Positions 45,209 to 53,045 of a stretch of 64,000 nt of DNA are shown here, piece by piece. Source of the stretch: Falsiroseomonas algicola (lineage in GTDB: Bacteria > Pseudomonadota > Alphaproteobacteria > Acetobacterales > Acetobacteraceae); the NCBI RefSeq assembly GCF_011040385.1, contig NZ_JAAIKB010000002.1:704764-768763 (forward strand). Direction: 5' to 3'. Position 1 is the first letter of the stretch; each line of letters opens with the position of its first letter. The notes beneath the pieces are model-generated. The model did no database searches. It was not told where the DNA came from and saw only the letters and a program-made list of their open reading frames with translations. The position numbers and the translations under genes were made by a program.

Positions 45209-46489
45209 ATGGATGACCCAGCAGACTGGTCCCTGTCCATCGCTGGCCTGCCGGCCCAGGTCGCCGGAAGTGGCGTCCCGCTGATGGCCATGGGCGACGT
45301 CCCGGACCAGGGCCCCGTCCTGCATGTGCTGGTCGTGGACGATGACGAGGACATCGTCCTGAACCTGTCCGAGGGCCTGGAGATGAGCGGCCATGCGGTG
45401 CTGACCGCCCATTCGGCGGCGGCTGCCCGGGCCGTGATGGCGGGGCGGGACGACATCGGCGTCGTCGTCACCGACATCCGCATGCCGGGGGAGGACGGCC
45501 TCAAGCTGGCGCAGGCGATCATGACGGGGCGGCCCGATGAGGCGGCGATCGAGGTCGTCGTCATCACCGGCCATGCCACGGTGCAGGATGCGGCCGCCGC
45601 CATCCGGCTGCATGTCTTCGACTTCCTGCCCAAGCCCTTCACGGTCGATGCCGCCACCCACGCCGTGGATCGCGCCCTGGCCCGTGCCCGGTCCCGCCGC
45701 GCCGACGGTGCCCAGCGGCGGGAGCTGCTGCGCCGGACCGAGGAGGCGGAGCGGGCCCGGGCGGAGATGGAGCACCTGCTGGGCGGCGCGGAGGGGCGGC
45801 TTTCCGCCATGCCGAGCGGCTTCGCCCCGGCCGAGGCCCTGCGGCGGGAGATGCATGCCATCTCCCACGCGCTGCGCACGCCGCTGCACGCCATCGCGGG
45901 CGGGGCGGACCTGCTGCGCCAGCGCGGCGGCACGCTGGATGATGCGGCAGCGCGGGACGACATGGCCATGCTGCAGGGTGGCGTGAAGCGAGCCGTCGAG
46001 GCCGTGGCGCTGGTCGAGGAACTGCACCGGACCGACCCGAACCCGCCGGAGGGCGAGGTGCCGCTGATCGACCTGTCCCTGGCGCTGGCGCGCCTGGCCA
46101 CGCGGCTGCAGCGGCGCGACGATCCGCCGGAGGCCACGATCGAGGTCGAGGCGGGGGAGGGGCTTCAGGTCCGCTGCCTGCCGAACGACCTGCGGCGGGT
46201 CATCGACCTCTGCGCCGATAGCGCCATCGCCTGGGCCCCCGCCGGCGCGACGATCGTTCTGGCGGCCGGCGCGGCGGAAGCGGGCATGGTGGAGGCCACC
46301 TTCGCCGTGCGCGGCCCGCAGGCGGGCCCGGAGGCGGCGGCGGCCGCCATCTCCGATTTCGCCAGGACGCAGGAGGATCTGCGCTTCGCCGTGGCCCGCC
46401 GCCTGGCGGAGCGGCATGGCGGCGGCCTGACCAGCACCGGCGGCGCCGATGGCGCCATGACCATGCGGTTGCTGCTGCCGGGCGGGTGA
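45209..46489 (+). CDS. Response-regulator receiver fused to histidine-kinase-like module with degenerate ATPase
   Basis: A 426-residue signalling protein. The receiver domain (about 38-150) has acidic Asp44-46, phospho-acceptor Asp89 (VVTDIRMPGEDG), Thr120 and Lys142. A coiled linker leads to a HisKA-like helix with His220 in ISHALRTPLHAI. The expected HATPase region follows, but the N-box reads RRVIDLCADSAI without the usual Asn, and no DxGxG box is present, so ATP binding is doubtful. It may be a phosphotransfer or scaffold protein. The start at 45209 is likely; an ATG at 45284 is an alternative. The 286-base divergent region upstream carries no obvious operator. Confidence 0.8.
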   Translation: MDDPADWSLSIAGLPAQVAGSGVPLMAMGDVPDQGPVLHVLVVDDDEDIVLNLSEGLEMSGHAVLTAHSAAAARAVMAGRDDIGVVVTDIRMPGEDGLKLAQAIMTGRPDEAAIEVVVITGHATVQDAAAAIRLHVFDFLPKPFTVDAATHAVDRALARARSRRADGAQRRELLRRTEEAERARAEMEHLLGGAEGRLSAMPSGFAPAEALRREMHAISHALRTPLHAIAGGADLLRQRGGTLDDAAARDDMAMLQGGVKRAVEAVALVEELHRTDPNPPEGEVPLIDLSLALARLATRLQRRDDPPEATIEVEAGEGLQVRCLPNDLRRVIDLCADSAIAWAPAGATIVLAAGAAEAGMVEATFAVRGPQAGPEAAAAAISDFARTQEDLRFAVARRLAERHGGGLTSTGGADGAMTMRLLLPGG

Positions 46490-46491
46490 CG

Positions 46492-46511
46492 GGGGCGGCC
46501 TGCGCCGCCCC
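46492..46511. terminator. Bidirectional terminator-like hairpin
   Basis: GGGGCGGC and GCCGCCCC with a CTGC loop lie between convergent stops at 46489 and 46521. The 8-bp all-GC stem could terminate both transcripts; there is no T tract on either side. Confidence 0.45.
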
Positions 46512-46520
46512 GCGCTTCAT

Positions 46521-47594
46521 TCAGTCAACCGGCACCACGCTGGTCCAGCCATGCGCGTCATTGGTGCGGCCATACTGGATGCCGACGATGCTGTCGTAGA
46601 GCTTCTGCGTCAGCTCCCCCGTCACGCCGCCATTGATCAGCACATCCTCCCCCTTGTAGCCGAGCGTGCCGACCGGGGAGACGACGGCCGCGGTGCCCGT
46701 GCCCCACATCTCCTTCAGCGTGCCGTCGCGGCCGGCGGCCATCACCTCGTCGATGGTGATGGGGCGTTCGGAGACCTTGAGGCCCCAGTCGCGCATGAGC
46801 TGGAGGGTGGAGGCGCGGGTCACGCCATCCAGGATGGTGCCGGCGAGCGGGGGCGTGATCACCTCATCCCCGATGCGGACCATGATGTTCATGGTGCCGA
46901 CCTCGTCCAGGTACTTGCGGTGCACGCCATCGAGGTAGAGCACCTGCGTGTAGCCCGCGGCCGCGGCATCCTGCTGGCCCGAGAGGGATTGCGCGTAGTT
47001 GGCCGCCGTCTTCGCCTCGCCCGTCCCGCCGCGCACCGCGCGCACATGAGTGTCGGAGGCCAGGATGCGGACCGGCTTCACCCCTTCCTTGTAGTAGCTG
47101 CCGACGGGGGAGAGGATCAGGAAATACAGGTAGCTGTGCGCGGGATGCACGCCGAGCATGACATCCGTCGCGATGATGGTCGGGCGGAGGTAGAGCGAGG
47201 TGCCGGCCTTGCGCGGCACCCAATCCGCCTCCAGCCCCACCAGCGCGTCGAAGCTCTGGCGCACCAGATCCACTGGCACCTCCGGCATGCACATGATGCG
47301 CGCCGAACGGTTGAAGCGCTCCGCATGGCGGTCGGCGCGGAACAGGCGGATCTGGCCGTCATCGCCGCGGAAGGCCTTGAGACCGTCGAAGATCGCCTGG
47401 CCGTAGTGCAGCACGCTGGTCGCGGGGTCGAGCGAGAGCGGGCCATAGGGCTCGATCCGCGGGGAATGCCAGCCGCGCCCCTCATCGTAGTTCATGAGGA
47501 ACATGTGGTCGGTCAGGACCTTGCCGAAGGACAGGGTCTCGTCGGAGGGCTTCGCCTTGGGCGAGCTGGTCCGGGTGATCGGGAAATTGCTCAT
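46521..47594 (-). CDS. ilvE: Branched-chain amino acid aminotransferase
   Basis: A 357-residue fold-type IV aminotransferase of the long (eukaryotic-like, BCAT) group. The PLP Lys195 lies in GEAKTAANYAQSL, with LHYGQAIFDGLKAFR at 62-76 and DEVGTMNIMVR at 230-240. It catalyses the final step of Leu, Ile and Val synthesis and the first step of their breakdown. The ATG at 47594 is preceded by GGAGG. The 104-base upstream gap holds an A/T-rich patch at 47643-47653 that may be its promoter. Confidence 0.93.
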   Translation of the reverse strand: MSNFPITRTSSPKAKPSDETLSFGKVLTDHMFLMNYDEGRGWHSPRIEPYGPLSLDPATSVLHYGQAIFDGLKAFRGDDGQIRLFRADRHAERFNRSARIMCMPEVPVDLVRQSFDALVGLEADWVPRKAGTSLYLRPTIIATDVMLGVHPAHSYLYFLILSPVGSYYKEGVKPVRILASDTHVRAVRGGTGEAKTAANYAQSLSGQQDAAAAGYTQVLYLDGVHRKYLDEVGTMNIMVRIGDEVITPPLAGTILDGVTRASTLQLMRDWGLKVSERPITIDEVMAAGRDGTLKEMWGTGTAAVVSPVGTLGYKGEDVLINGGVTGELTQKLYDSIVGIQYGRTNDAHGWTSVVPVD

Positions 47595-47698
47595 CAAGCG
47601 AGTCCTCCAGCGTTTCCTTGCGCGTTCCCTACCATGCCGCGTTCTTTTAAAAACGGTAAGGGGGGCTGACATAATTGCCGCGCATGGCAGCCCTGCGG

Positions 47699-49588
47699 TC
47701 AGACGCAGCAGCTTTTCGCGCTGCGGCTGGGGGGGACGTCGAGCGCCGGGTTCTCGTCGAAGAAACCCTCGGGGTGGAGCGCGAAGCCGGCGGTGATCAC
47801 GGGCTGGACCGGGAAATCCTCGGGCCGCGGGATATGGTGCAGGCCGAAGCAGTGCCAGAGGACGAGGTCGGCATCGACGAGCGGCCGGTCCGCCGCCGTC
47901 CAGGCCGGCAGCCCGTCCCCGCCGCTGGACTGGTTCGGGTAGCGCCCGGCGGCGAACATTTCCTCCGCGTCGAAGGCGGTGACCCAGAGCTGTTTCGTCA
48001 TGAAGCCGGCGCGGCGTGTCACGCTGGCCTCGGGGGCGGAGAAGGTGGGCAGCGGGTTCTGGACGAGGAGGCGATAGGCGGTCGGGCGCCCCATGGCATT
48101 GCGCGCCGTGGCGCTCTCCACCCGCCAGCCGCGCATGGCGTGGAAATCGACGTTGCGCTGGGCCTTCAACTCGCTCTCCAGCACCGTCTCCCGCAGCACG
48201 AAGGCGTTGCCATGCGGATTCTCCGGCCCCATCGGCAGGGCGACGGTATCGACCTCCACGACGCGGTTCGCCTCCCCATCCACATCCATGTCGAGCCGCA
48301 TGGCGAAGACGTGCTGGTGCAGATGCGCATAGACGCCGGGCGCCACCATGGTGCCGAAGCGCGGTTCCTCCCCGGGCCTGAGGCTCGCGGTGTTCATGAT
48401 TCCGGTGGCCTTGATCTCGAAATGCACGGAGCCGTCCTGGTGGAGGTACCAGAAGGACCCGTATTCGTAGTTGCCGATGGTGGAGATGGATGACAGCACC
48501 AGCCGCCGCGCGCGCCGCACCTCCACCTTCCCGGTGTGCAGGTCCGTGTGCTTCCAGAGGATGCCGTGATCCTCCTCATGCAGGCAGATGGCGTTGCGGA
48601 TGCAGTAGGGATCGCCCTTGCTGTCGGCGAGCCAGCCATCGAAGTAGTGGATGGCGCCCAGGCAGTCGCAGCCCAGCGTCAGTGAATTCGCCAGCACGCC
48701 GATGCCGTATTCGCCCACGTCGAAGGCGTTCTTGCGGTGGTGCCCGCCGCCGGGATGGGCGTAGGGCACCACCATCTCCGACAGCGCGCCGCGATGCATG
48801 ACGGGGCGCAGCCGCCCCTGGTCCTCATAGGCCAGGTCGTGCAGCACCAGGCCTTCGCGGGCGTTGAAGCCGACGCGGAAGCGCCATTTCTGCCAGCGCA
48901 CCTCCTGGCCCTCGACGGTGAAGGAGGGGCCCTCGGGCTGGATGATCTCCAGCGGCCTGATGTCGTCGCGGAAGGTCTCGCGGAACTTGGCGGCGTAGTT
49001 CACGCACCCCATCGGGATCGGCGCCTCGCCATGGTCGTCGATCCGCAGCACCTCGGCGCGGTCGAGGTCGATGACGGCGCAGAGACCCTCGATCGGATGG
49101 GCGTAGGCATTGTCGTCGGGAGAGGTGCGGAGCCAGCAGAAGGTGTGCGACAGGCGCCGCCCCTCCTCATCCGGCAGGCCGTAATTGCCGGCGGACCAGG
49201 GATCGACCTGCACCAGGCTGATATCGGTGATGCCGCGCCGCGCCAGCGCGGCCTGGAAACCGGGATCGGCGCGGGCGACGCGGCCCACCAGCTCGATGTC
49301 GTCGAACAGGATTCGCGGCCGCACGCCCGGCATCGGCGTCCAGGACAGGATGGCGCCGGCGGTCAGGTCCACCACCGCCTCGAACACCCGGCCATCGGTG
49401 CGGTCGAAGGCGCAGACGAAGGCGCGGCGGGGCGGTGTGGTATCGCCGCGCAGTTCGGCTTTTGAAGGTTCGTGCAGGCTGATCGTCTCGAACATCATGC
49501 CCGCGCCCAGATCATGCGCGGCGCGCACCAGGGCGGCGGCCTGGCGGATTTCCTCTGGCGTCAGCGGGTCGAGCGGATGGGCGGGCAT
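47699..49588 (-). CDS. Copper amine oxidase (primary-amine oxidase)
   Basis: A 629-residue Cu/TPQ amine oxidase. Tyr374 in the motif NYEYG is the residue converted to topaquinone; the catalytic base is Asp290 (FDVGEYG); Cu ligands are His424 and His426 (HLHQHVF) and a late His in LHHIPRPEDFP. It oxidises primary amines to aldehydes with release of ammonia and H2O2. No signal peptide is visible, as in the cytosolic Arthrobacter enzymes. It fits the amine-using theme of the polyamine importer and transaminases elsewhere in the window. Transcribed alone on the minus strand. Confidence 0.93.
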   Translation of the reverse strand: MPAHPLDPLTPEEIRQAAALVRAAHDLGAGMMFETISLHEPSKAELRGDTTPPRRAFVCAFDRTDGRVFEAVVDLTAGAILSWTPMPGVRPRILFDDIELVGRVARADPGFQAALARRGITDISLVQVDPWSAGNYGLPDEEGRRLSHTFCWLRTSPDDNAYAHPIEGLCAVIDLDRAEVLRIDDHGEAPIPMGCVNYAAKFRETFRDDIRPLEIIQPEGPSFTVEGQEVRWQKWRFRVGFNAREGLVLHDLAYEDQGRLRPVMHRGALSEMVVPYAHPGGGHHRKNAFDVGEYGIGVLANSLTLGCDCLGAIHYFDGWLADSKGDPYCIRNAICLHEEDHGILWKHTDLHTGKVEVRRARRLVLSSISTIGNYEYGSFWYLHQDGSVHFEIKATGIMNTASLRPGEEPRFGTMVAPGVYAHLHQHVFAMRLDMDVDGEANRVVEVDTVALPMGPENPHGNAFVLRETVLESELKAQRNVDFHAMRGWRVESATARNAMGRPTAYRLLVQNPLPTFSAPEASVTRRAGFMTKQLWVTAFDAEEMFAAGRYPNQSSGGDGLPAWTAADRPLVDADLVLWHCFGLHHIPRPEDFPVQPVITAGFALHPEGFFDENPALDVPPSRSAKSCCV

Positions 49589-49657
49589 GGGGTCGTCCTT
49601 CGGGCGTCCCGCGACGGTAACGGGCGCGGTAGCGGGACGGAAGCACGAGGCCCGGCG

Positions 49658-50236
49658 CTATTCCTCGTCGATCGGCCGCCAGCCATGCAGCAGCGCCCGG
49701 CTGTCGCGGTCGAAGGCGAAGAGGTTGCCGCCGCCGCGGCCGGGCTGGTCCTCCGCCCGGCTGATCGGCACGCCCTTCAGCCGGCACAACAGCAAGGCGC
49801 CGACGGCGCCATGGGCGATGATGGCGACATCCCCGGGCGGCGCCAGGGCCAGCACCTGCTCCACCGCCGCCACGATGCGGGCCTGCGCATCCGCGGCGCG
49901 TTCCCAGCCGCGCACGCTCTCCTCCGGCTGCGCGAAGAAGGCGTCGGCCATCGCCTCGAAGGCCGGTCCGGGCAGGTACCCGGTGGCGCTGCGGTCATTC
50001 TCGTGCAGGGCTTCCAGCACCGTGACGTCGAGCCCCGTCGCCGCCGACAGGATGGCGGCGGTGTCCAGCGCCTTCCGCTCCCCGCTGCTGAACAGGCTTT
50101 TCAGTCCCGTGACCCAGGGACGCTCCAGCATCATGCGCGCGCGGAGGATGCCGCGGAGCGAGAGATGCCATTCCGGCACCGGTCGGGCCGGATCGATCGC
50201 GACATCGGGGTGGGTGATGAAGCGTACAACCGGCAT
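49658..50236 (-). CDS. Histidine-phosphatase-family protein with non-canonical RHG motif
   Basis: A 192-residue protein of the phosphoglycerate-mutase-like fold. The N-terminal motif is FITHPDV, so the catalytic His9 is kept, but the flanking Arg and Gly of the canonical RHG are Thr8 and Pro10. The second Arg (SSGERKALDTA), the acidic HEND segment and the late AIIAHGAVGA with the second His are present. Phosphatase activity is possible but not assured. The Met at 50236 gives the cleanest N-terminus. It diverges from the receptor gene at 50314. Confidence 0.75.
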   Translation of the reverse strand: MPVVRFITHPDVAIDPARPVPEWHLSLRGILRARMMLERPWVTGLKSLFSSGERKALDTAAILSAATGLDVTVLEALHENDRSATGYLPGPAFEAMADAFFAQPEESVRGWERAADAQARIVAAVEQVLALAPPGDVAIIAHGAVGALLLCRLKGVPISRAEDQPGRGGGNLFAFDRDSRALLHGWRPIDEE

Positions 50237-50313
50237 GGTGCGGCGCACGCTAGGCGCGGACTCCCCAGGGGCGCAACCCGTCCCTAGGGTAAGGGTCCCC
50301 GGGAGAATCGCCG

Positions 50314-51264
50314 ATGCTCCGTCGCCTTGCCATGCTCGCGCTGTTCACCGCGCTCACCCTTCCTGCCATGGCGCAGTCGCCGCCCCGGCTGGTGAACGGC
50401 TTCGCGCCGGGCGGCACCGCCGACATCGTCGCCCGGCTGCTGGCGGACCTCGCCGGCCCGGCGCTGGGGGCGCGCCCTGTCGTCGAGACGCGCACGGGCG
50501 CCACGGGTTTCATCGCCGCCGAACAGGTCGCGCGCGGCCCGGCGGATGGCTCCGCGACCGTCCTCTGCGTCATGTCCATGCTGGCCATCGCGCCGGAACT
50601 GCCGGGCGCGCGGCTGCCGATCGACCCGCGGACGGATCTCTCCGGCGTCGCGCTCTTCGCGCTCTCGCCCTACGGCCTGGTGGTGGGCGCACAGTCGCCC
50701 TACCGGTCGCTGGCGCAGCTGGTGGAGGCGGCGCGGGCGCGGCCTTCCGCCGTCTCCTACGCCAGCGTCGGCGTCGGTTCGGCGCCGCATCTCTCCGGCG
50801 TGCTGATCGGGCTGCGCGCGCAGGCGGAAATGGTGCATGTGCCCTATCGCGGCGCGGCGCCCGCGCTGCTCGACATCATCGCGAACCGCGCCGATTTCAT
50901 GATGGTGAGCCTGGGCGACGTGACGAAGCAGATCCAGGATGGCGACCTGCGGCTGCTGGCGCTGGGGGACAGCCGCCCGGTGCCGCTCTTCCCCGGAATC
51001 CCGCCGATCAGCGCCACGCTGCCGGGGGTGGAGAGCTACACCTGGTTCGGCCTCTGCGGCCCCCGCGGCATGAGCGCCGAGGGACGCGCGCGGTGGGAAC
51101 GCGGCACGGCCGCCGCGGTGGCGGACCCGACTTTCCGGTCCCGCCTGGAGGCGATGGGCCTGGTGCCGCTGTTCGAGGATGGGGCGACGATGGATCGCCG
51201 CATCGCCGCTGATCGTGAGCTGTGGGGAGGCGTGGTGCGTGCCGCAAACATCCGGGCCGAATAG
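50314..51264 (+). CDS. Bug/TctC-type solute receptor
   Basis: A 316-residue receptor with signal LRRLAMLALFTALTLPAMAQ and Bug motifs in somewhat diverged form: LVNGFAPGGTADIVARLL, VETRTGATGFIAAE and VHVPYRGAAPALLD. It is followed after one base by a YciA-like thioesterase gene and then a second thioesterase, an arrangement suggesting that the imported acid becomes a CoA thioester. That link is weak and based on adjacency only. Confidence 0.88.
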   Translation: MLRRLAMLALFTALTLPAMAQSPPRLVNGFAPGGTADIVARLLADLAGPALGARPVVETRTGATGFIAAEQVARGPADGSATVLCVMSMLAIAPELPGARLPIDPRTDLSGVALFALSPYGLVVGAQSPYRSLAQLVEAARARPSAVSYASVGVGSAPHLSGVLIGLRAQAEMVHVPYRGAAPALLDIIANRADFMMVSLGDVTKQIQDGDLRLLALGDSRPVPLFPGIPPISATLPGVESYTWFGLCGPRGMSAEGRARWERGTAAAVADPTFRSRLEAMGLVPLFEDGATMDRRIAADRELWGGVVRAANIRAE

Positions 51265-51265
51265 G

Positions 51266-51649
51266 GTGCCGCCATCGCCGGCGGAGCTGAAGCTGCGCAC
51301 CACCGCCATGCCCGCGGATGCCAACCCGTCAGGGGACATCTTCGGCGGCTGGCTGATGGGGCTGATGGACCTGGCCGCCGGCAACGCCGCGGGGCGCCGG
51401 GCGCGCGGCCGCGTCGCGACCATTGCCGTGGACGGCATGAAGTTCCACCGCCCGGTGCTGGTGGGCGACGAGGTCAGCATCTATGCCTGCATCGTCTCGG
51501 TCGGCCGCACCTCCATGCGCATCGAGGTCGAGGCCTGGCGGCGCGAACGGTCGGAGGATGAGATGTTCCTGGTGACGGAAGCGGTCTTCACCTTCGTCGC
51601 GATCGACGAGGCGCGGAAGCCGAGACCCGTACCCCTGGAGGCCGAGTGA
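51266..51649 (+). CDS. YciA-like acyl-CoA thioesterase (hotdog fold)
   Basis: A 127-residue hotdog-fold thioesterase. LRTTAMPADANPSGDIFGGWLMGLMD is the region carrying the catalytic-Asp-type N-terminus of YciA/acyl-CoA hydrolases, followed by DGMKFHRPVLVGDEVS and TEAVFTFVAID. It hydrolyses acyl-CoA to free acid and CoA in the cytoplasm. The GTG at 51266 is chosen from homology to YciA N-termini and because it follows the receptor stop directly; the ribosome site is weak. Its stop overlaps the next gene (GTGATG). Confidence 0.87.
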   Translation: MPPSPAELKLRTTAMPADANPSGDIFGGWLMGLMDLAAGNAAGRRARGRVATIAVDGMKFHRPVLVGDEVSIYACIVSVGRTSMRIEVEAWRRERSEDEMFLVTEAVFTFVAIDEARKPRPVPLEAE

Positions 51650-52071
51650 TGGATGGCACCACCTGGCCCCTGCTGAGGGACCACCAGATCCGCTGGTCCG
51701 AATGCGACCTCTACGGCCATGTCAACCACGCCGCCTACCTGACGATCTTCGAGGATATGCGCATCGCGCATTGGGAGGCGCTGACGGGCCAGCCGATCTC
51801 CCCCACGCGGCCCGGCCCAGTGGTGGCGCAGATCGAGGCGAAGTACCACCGCGCCGCGGGCTTCGCGGAGAAGGTGGTGCTGGGCAGCCGCGTGCTGTCC
51901 TTCCGCCGCACCTCCTTCATCCATGACTACGCCATGTGGCGCGACGGCGTCGCCTGCTGCACCGGCCGCGCGGTCTGCGTGGTGACGCGCAACGACACCG
52001 GGGAGAAGGTGCCGCTCTGGCCCGAATTGCGGGAACGGATGCTGGCGGAAGGCGCGGTGGCGGAGGGCTAG
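51649..52071 (+). CDS. YbgC/4HBT-type acyl-CoA thioesterase
   Basis: A 140-residue hotdog thioesterase of the 4-hydroxybenzoyl-CoA thioesterase type. The catalytic Asp20 is in WSECDLYGHVNHAAYL. Unlike YciA it belongs to the other main hotdog branch, so two mechanistically distinct thioesterases lie side by side. The ATG at 51649 follows the YciA stop. Its final TAG overlaps the stop of the convergent FkbM gene within CTAG. Confidence 0.87.
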   Translation: MDGTTWPLLRDHQIRWSECDLYGHVNHAAYLTIFEDMRIAHWEALTGQPISPTRPGPVVAQIEAKYHRAAGFAEKVVLGSRVLSFRRTSFIHDYAMWRDGVACCTGRAVCVVTRNDTGEKVPLWPELRERMLAEGAVAEG

Positions 52072-52907
52072 AGCCCCGCGAGGTAGCGCCCCGCCAGCCC
52101 GCCTGCATGGCGCCGGTCATGCTCCATCAGCAGGCGCAGCGCCGCGTCCGATGAGCCGTAGCAATCGTGCAGGATCGTCGCCATGGCCAGCAGCGCGCGG
52201 TCATCCAGCGCGTCCAGCCGCGTCAGGTCGCGGATGAAGATCGCATCCGCCCAGACCATCTGGCTGAGGCCCGCATAGGGGCTGCCGCCCACGACCATCG
52301 GCGCCATCACACGGCTGTTCAGCGGGTGGAAGCGGTGGAAGGCGAAGCCCTGGCCGCGCAGGAAGCCATCCACATCGGCGAAGAGCGGCTGGTCCCGGTA
52401 GAGCGGCAGGAACTCGACCTCTGCCTGCACCACCAGCGCGTCGCGCAGCCGCGCTTGCGCGTGGCGCAGCACCATCAGCTCCGCCCCCTGGATGTCGAGC
52501 TTCAGGAGATCCGCGCCCGCGGTTTCCGGCACGTCGTCGAGGCGCACGGTGTCGAGCTCCACGCGGTCCAGCACGCGGCCCCATTCGGGAAAGCCATGGA
52601 ACAGCGCGAGCGTCGCGGGATCGGGTTCCAGCAGGGAGGTCATGCCGGGCGCCTGGCAGATGCGGAGCGTATGGCGGCCGCCATCCCCGACCGCATGCGG
52701 GAAGTAGCGTTCATGCGGGCCCTTGCGGGCATCCAGCGTGGCCAGTGCCGCCGCATCGGGTTCGAACCCCACCACCTCCGCCTGCCCGGCGCGCAGCAGC
52801 GTGGCGTAGGGCGGGTCGCCATCGATCGGGTTGGCGCCGATATCGACGGCCTTGATGCGGATGTCCTGGCCCGTGAGGTCCCGGAATGACCGGCCTTCTG
52901 CCGCCAT
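52068..52907 (-). CDS. FkbM-family methyltransferase
   Basis: A 279-residue SAM-dependent methyltransferase of the FkbM family. The SAM motif is AVDIGANP near residues 20-27, followed by VVGFEPDAAAL and the family's DLLKLDIQGAELMVL block. FkbM proteins O-methylate natural products or surface glycans. The C-terminal 70 residues are less conserved. No polysaccharide or natural product genes are adjacent, so its target is open. Confidence 0.87.
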   Translation of the reverse strand: MAAEGRSFRDLTGQDIRIKAVDIGANPIDGDPPYATLLRAGQAEVVGFEPDAAALATLDARKGPHERYFPHAVGDGGRHTLRICQAPGMTSLLEPDPATLALFHGFPEWGRVLDRVELDTVRLDDVPETAGADLLKLDIQGAELMVLRHAQARLRDALVVQAEVEFLPLYRDQPLFADVDGFLRGQGFAFHRFHPLNSRVMAPMVVGGSPYAGLSQMVWADAIFIRDLTRLDALDDRALLAMATILHDCYGSSDAALRLLMEHDRRHAGGLAGRYLAGL

Positions 52908-52979
52908 GGAAGCGCTGCCTTCTGCTGTCGCAGGGCCACTCTGGCGCGGGCGGGTTAACGAAGCGGCAAACTCGAAAAG

Positions 52980-53005
52980 CCCTCTCCCCCGCCAAGGGGA
53001 GAGGG
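52980..53005. repeat. Dispersed C-rich/G-rich hairpin element (copy 2)
   Basis: CCCTCTCCCC (52980-52989) pairs with GGGGAGAGGG (52996-53005) around a CGCCAA loop, followed by a G-rich tail to about 53028. It has the same design as the element at 40594-40619. It lies in the 138-base gap between the FkbM gene start and the downstream end of the aminotransferase gene. Confidence 0.6.
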
Positions 53006-53045
53006 TAGGGAGAGGGTTGGGTGAGGGGGTCGACCCTTCCCCCTG

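Noticed and set aside
44923..46137. N-terminal extension of the HerA-like frame
   Set aside because: It is antisense to the receiver-domain gene and has a Ser/Arg-rich shadow composition.
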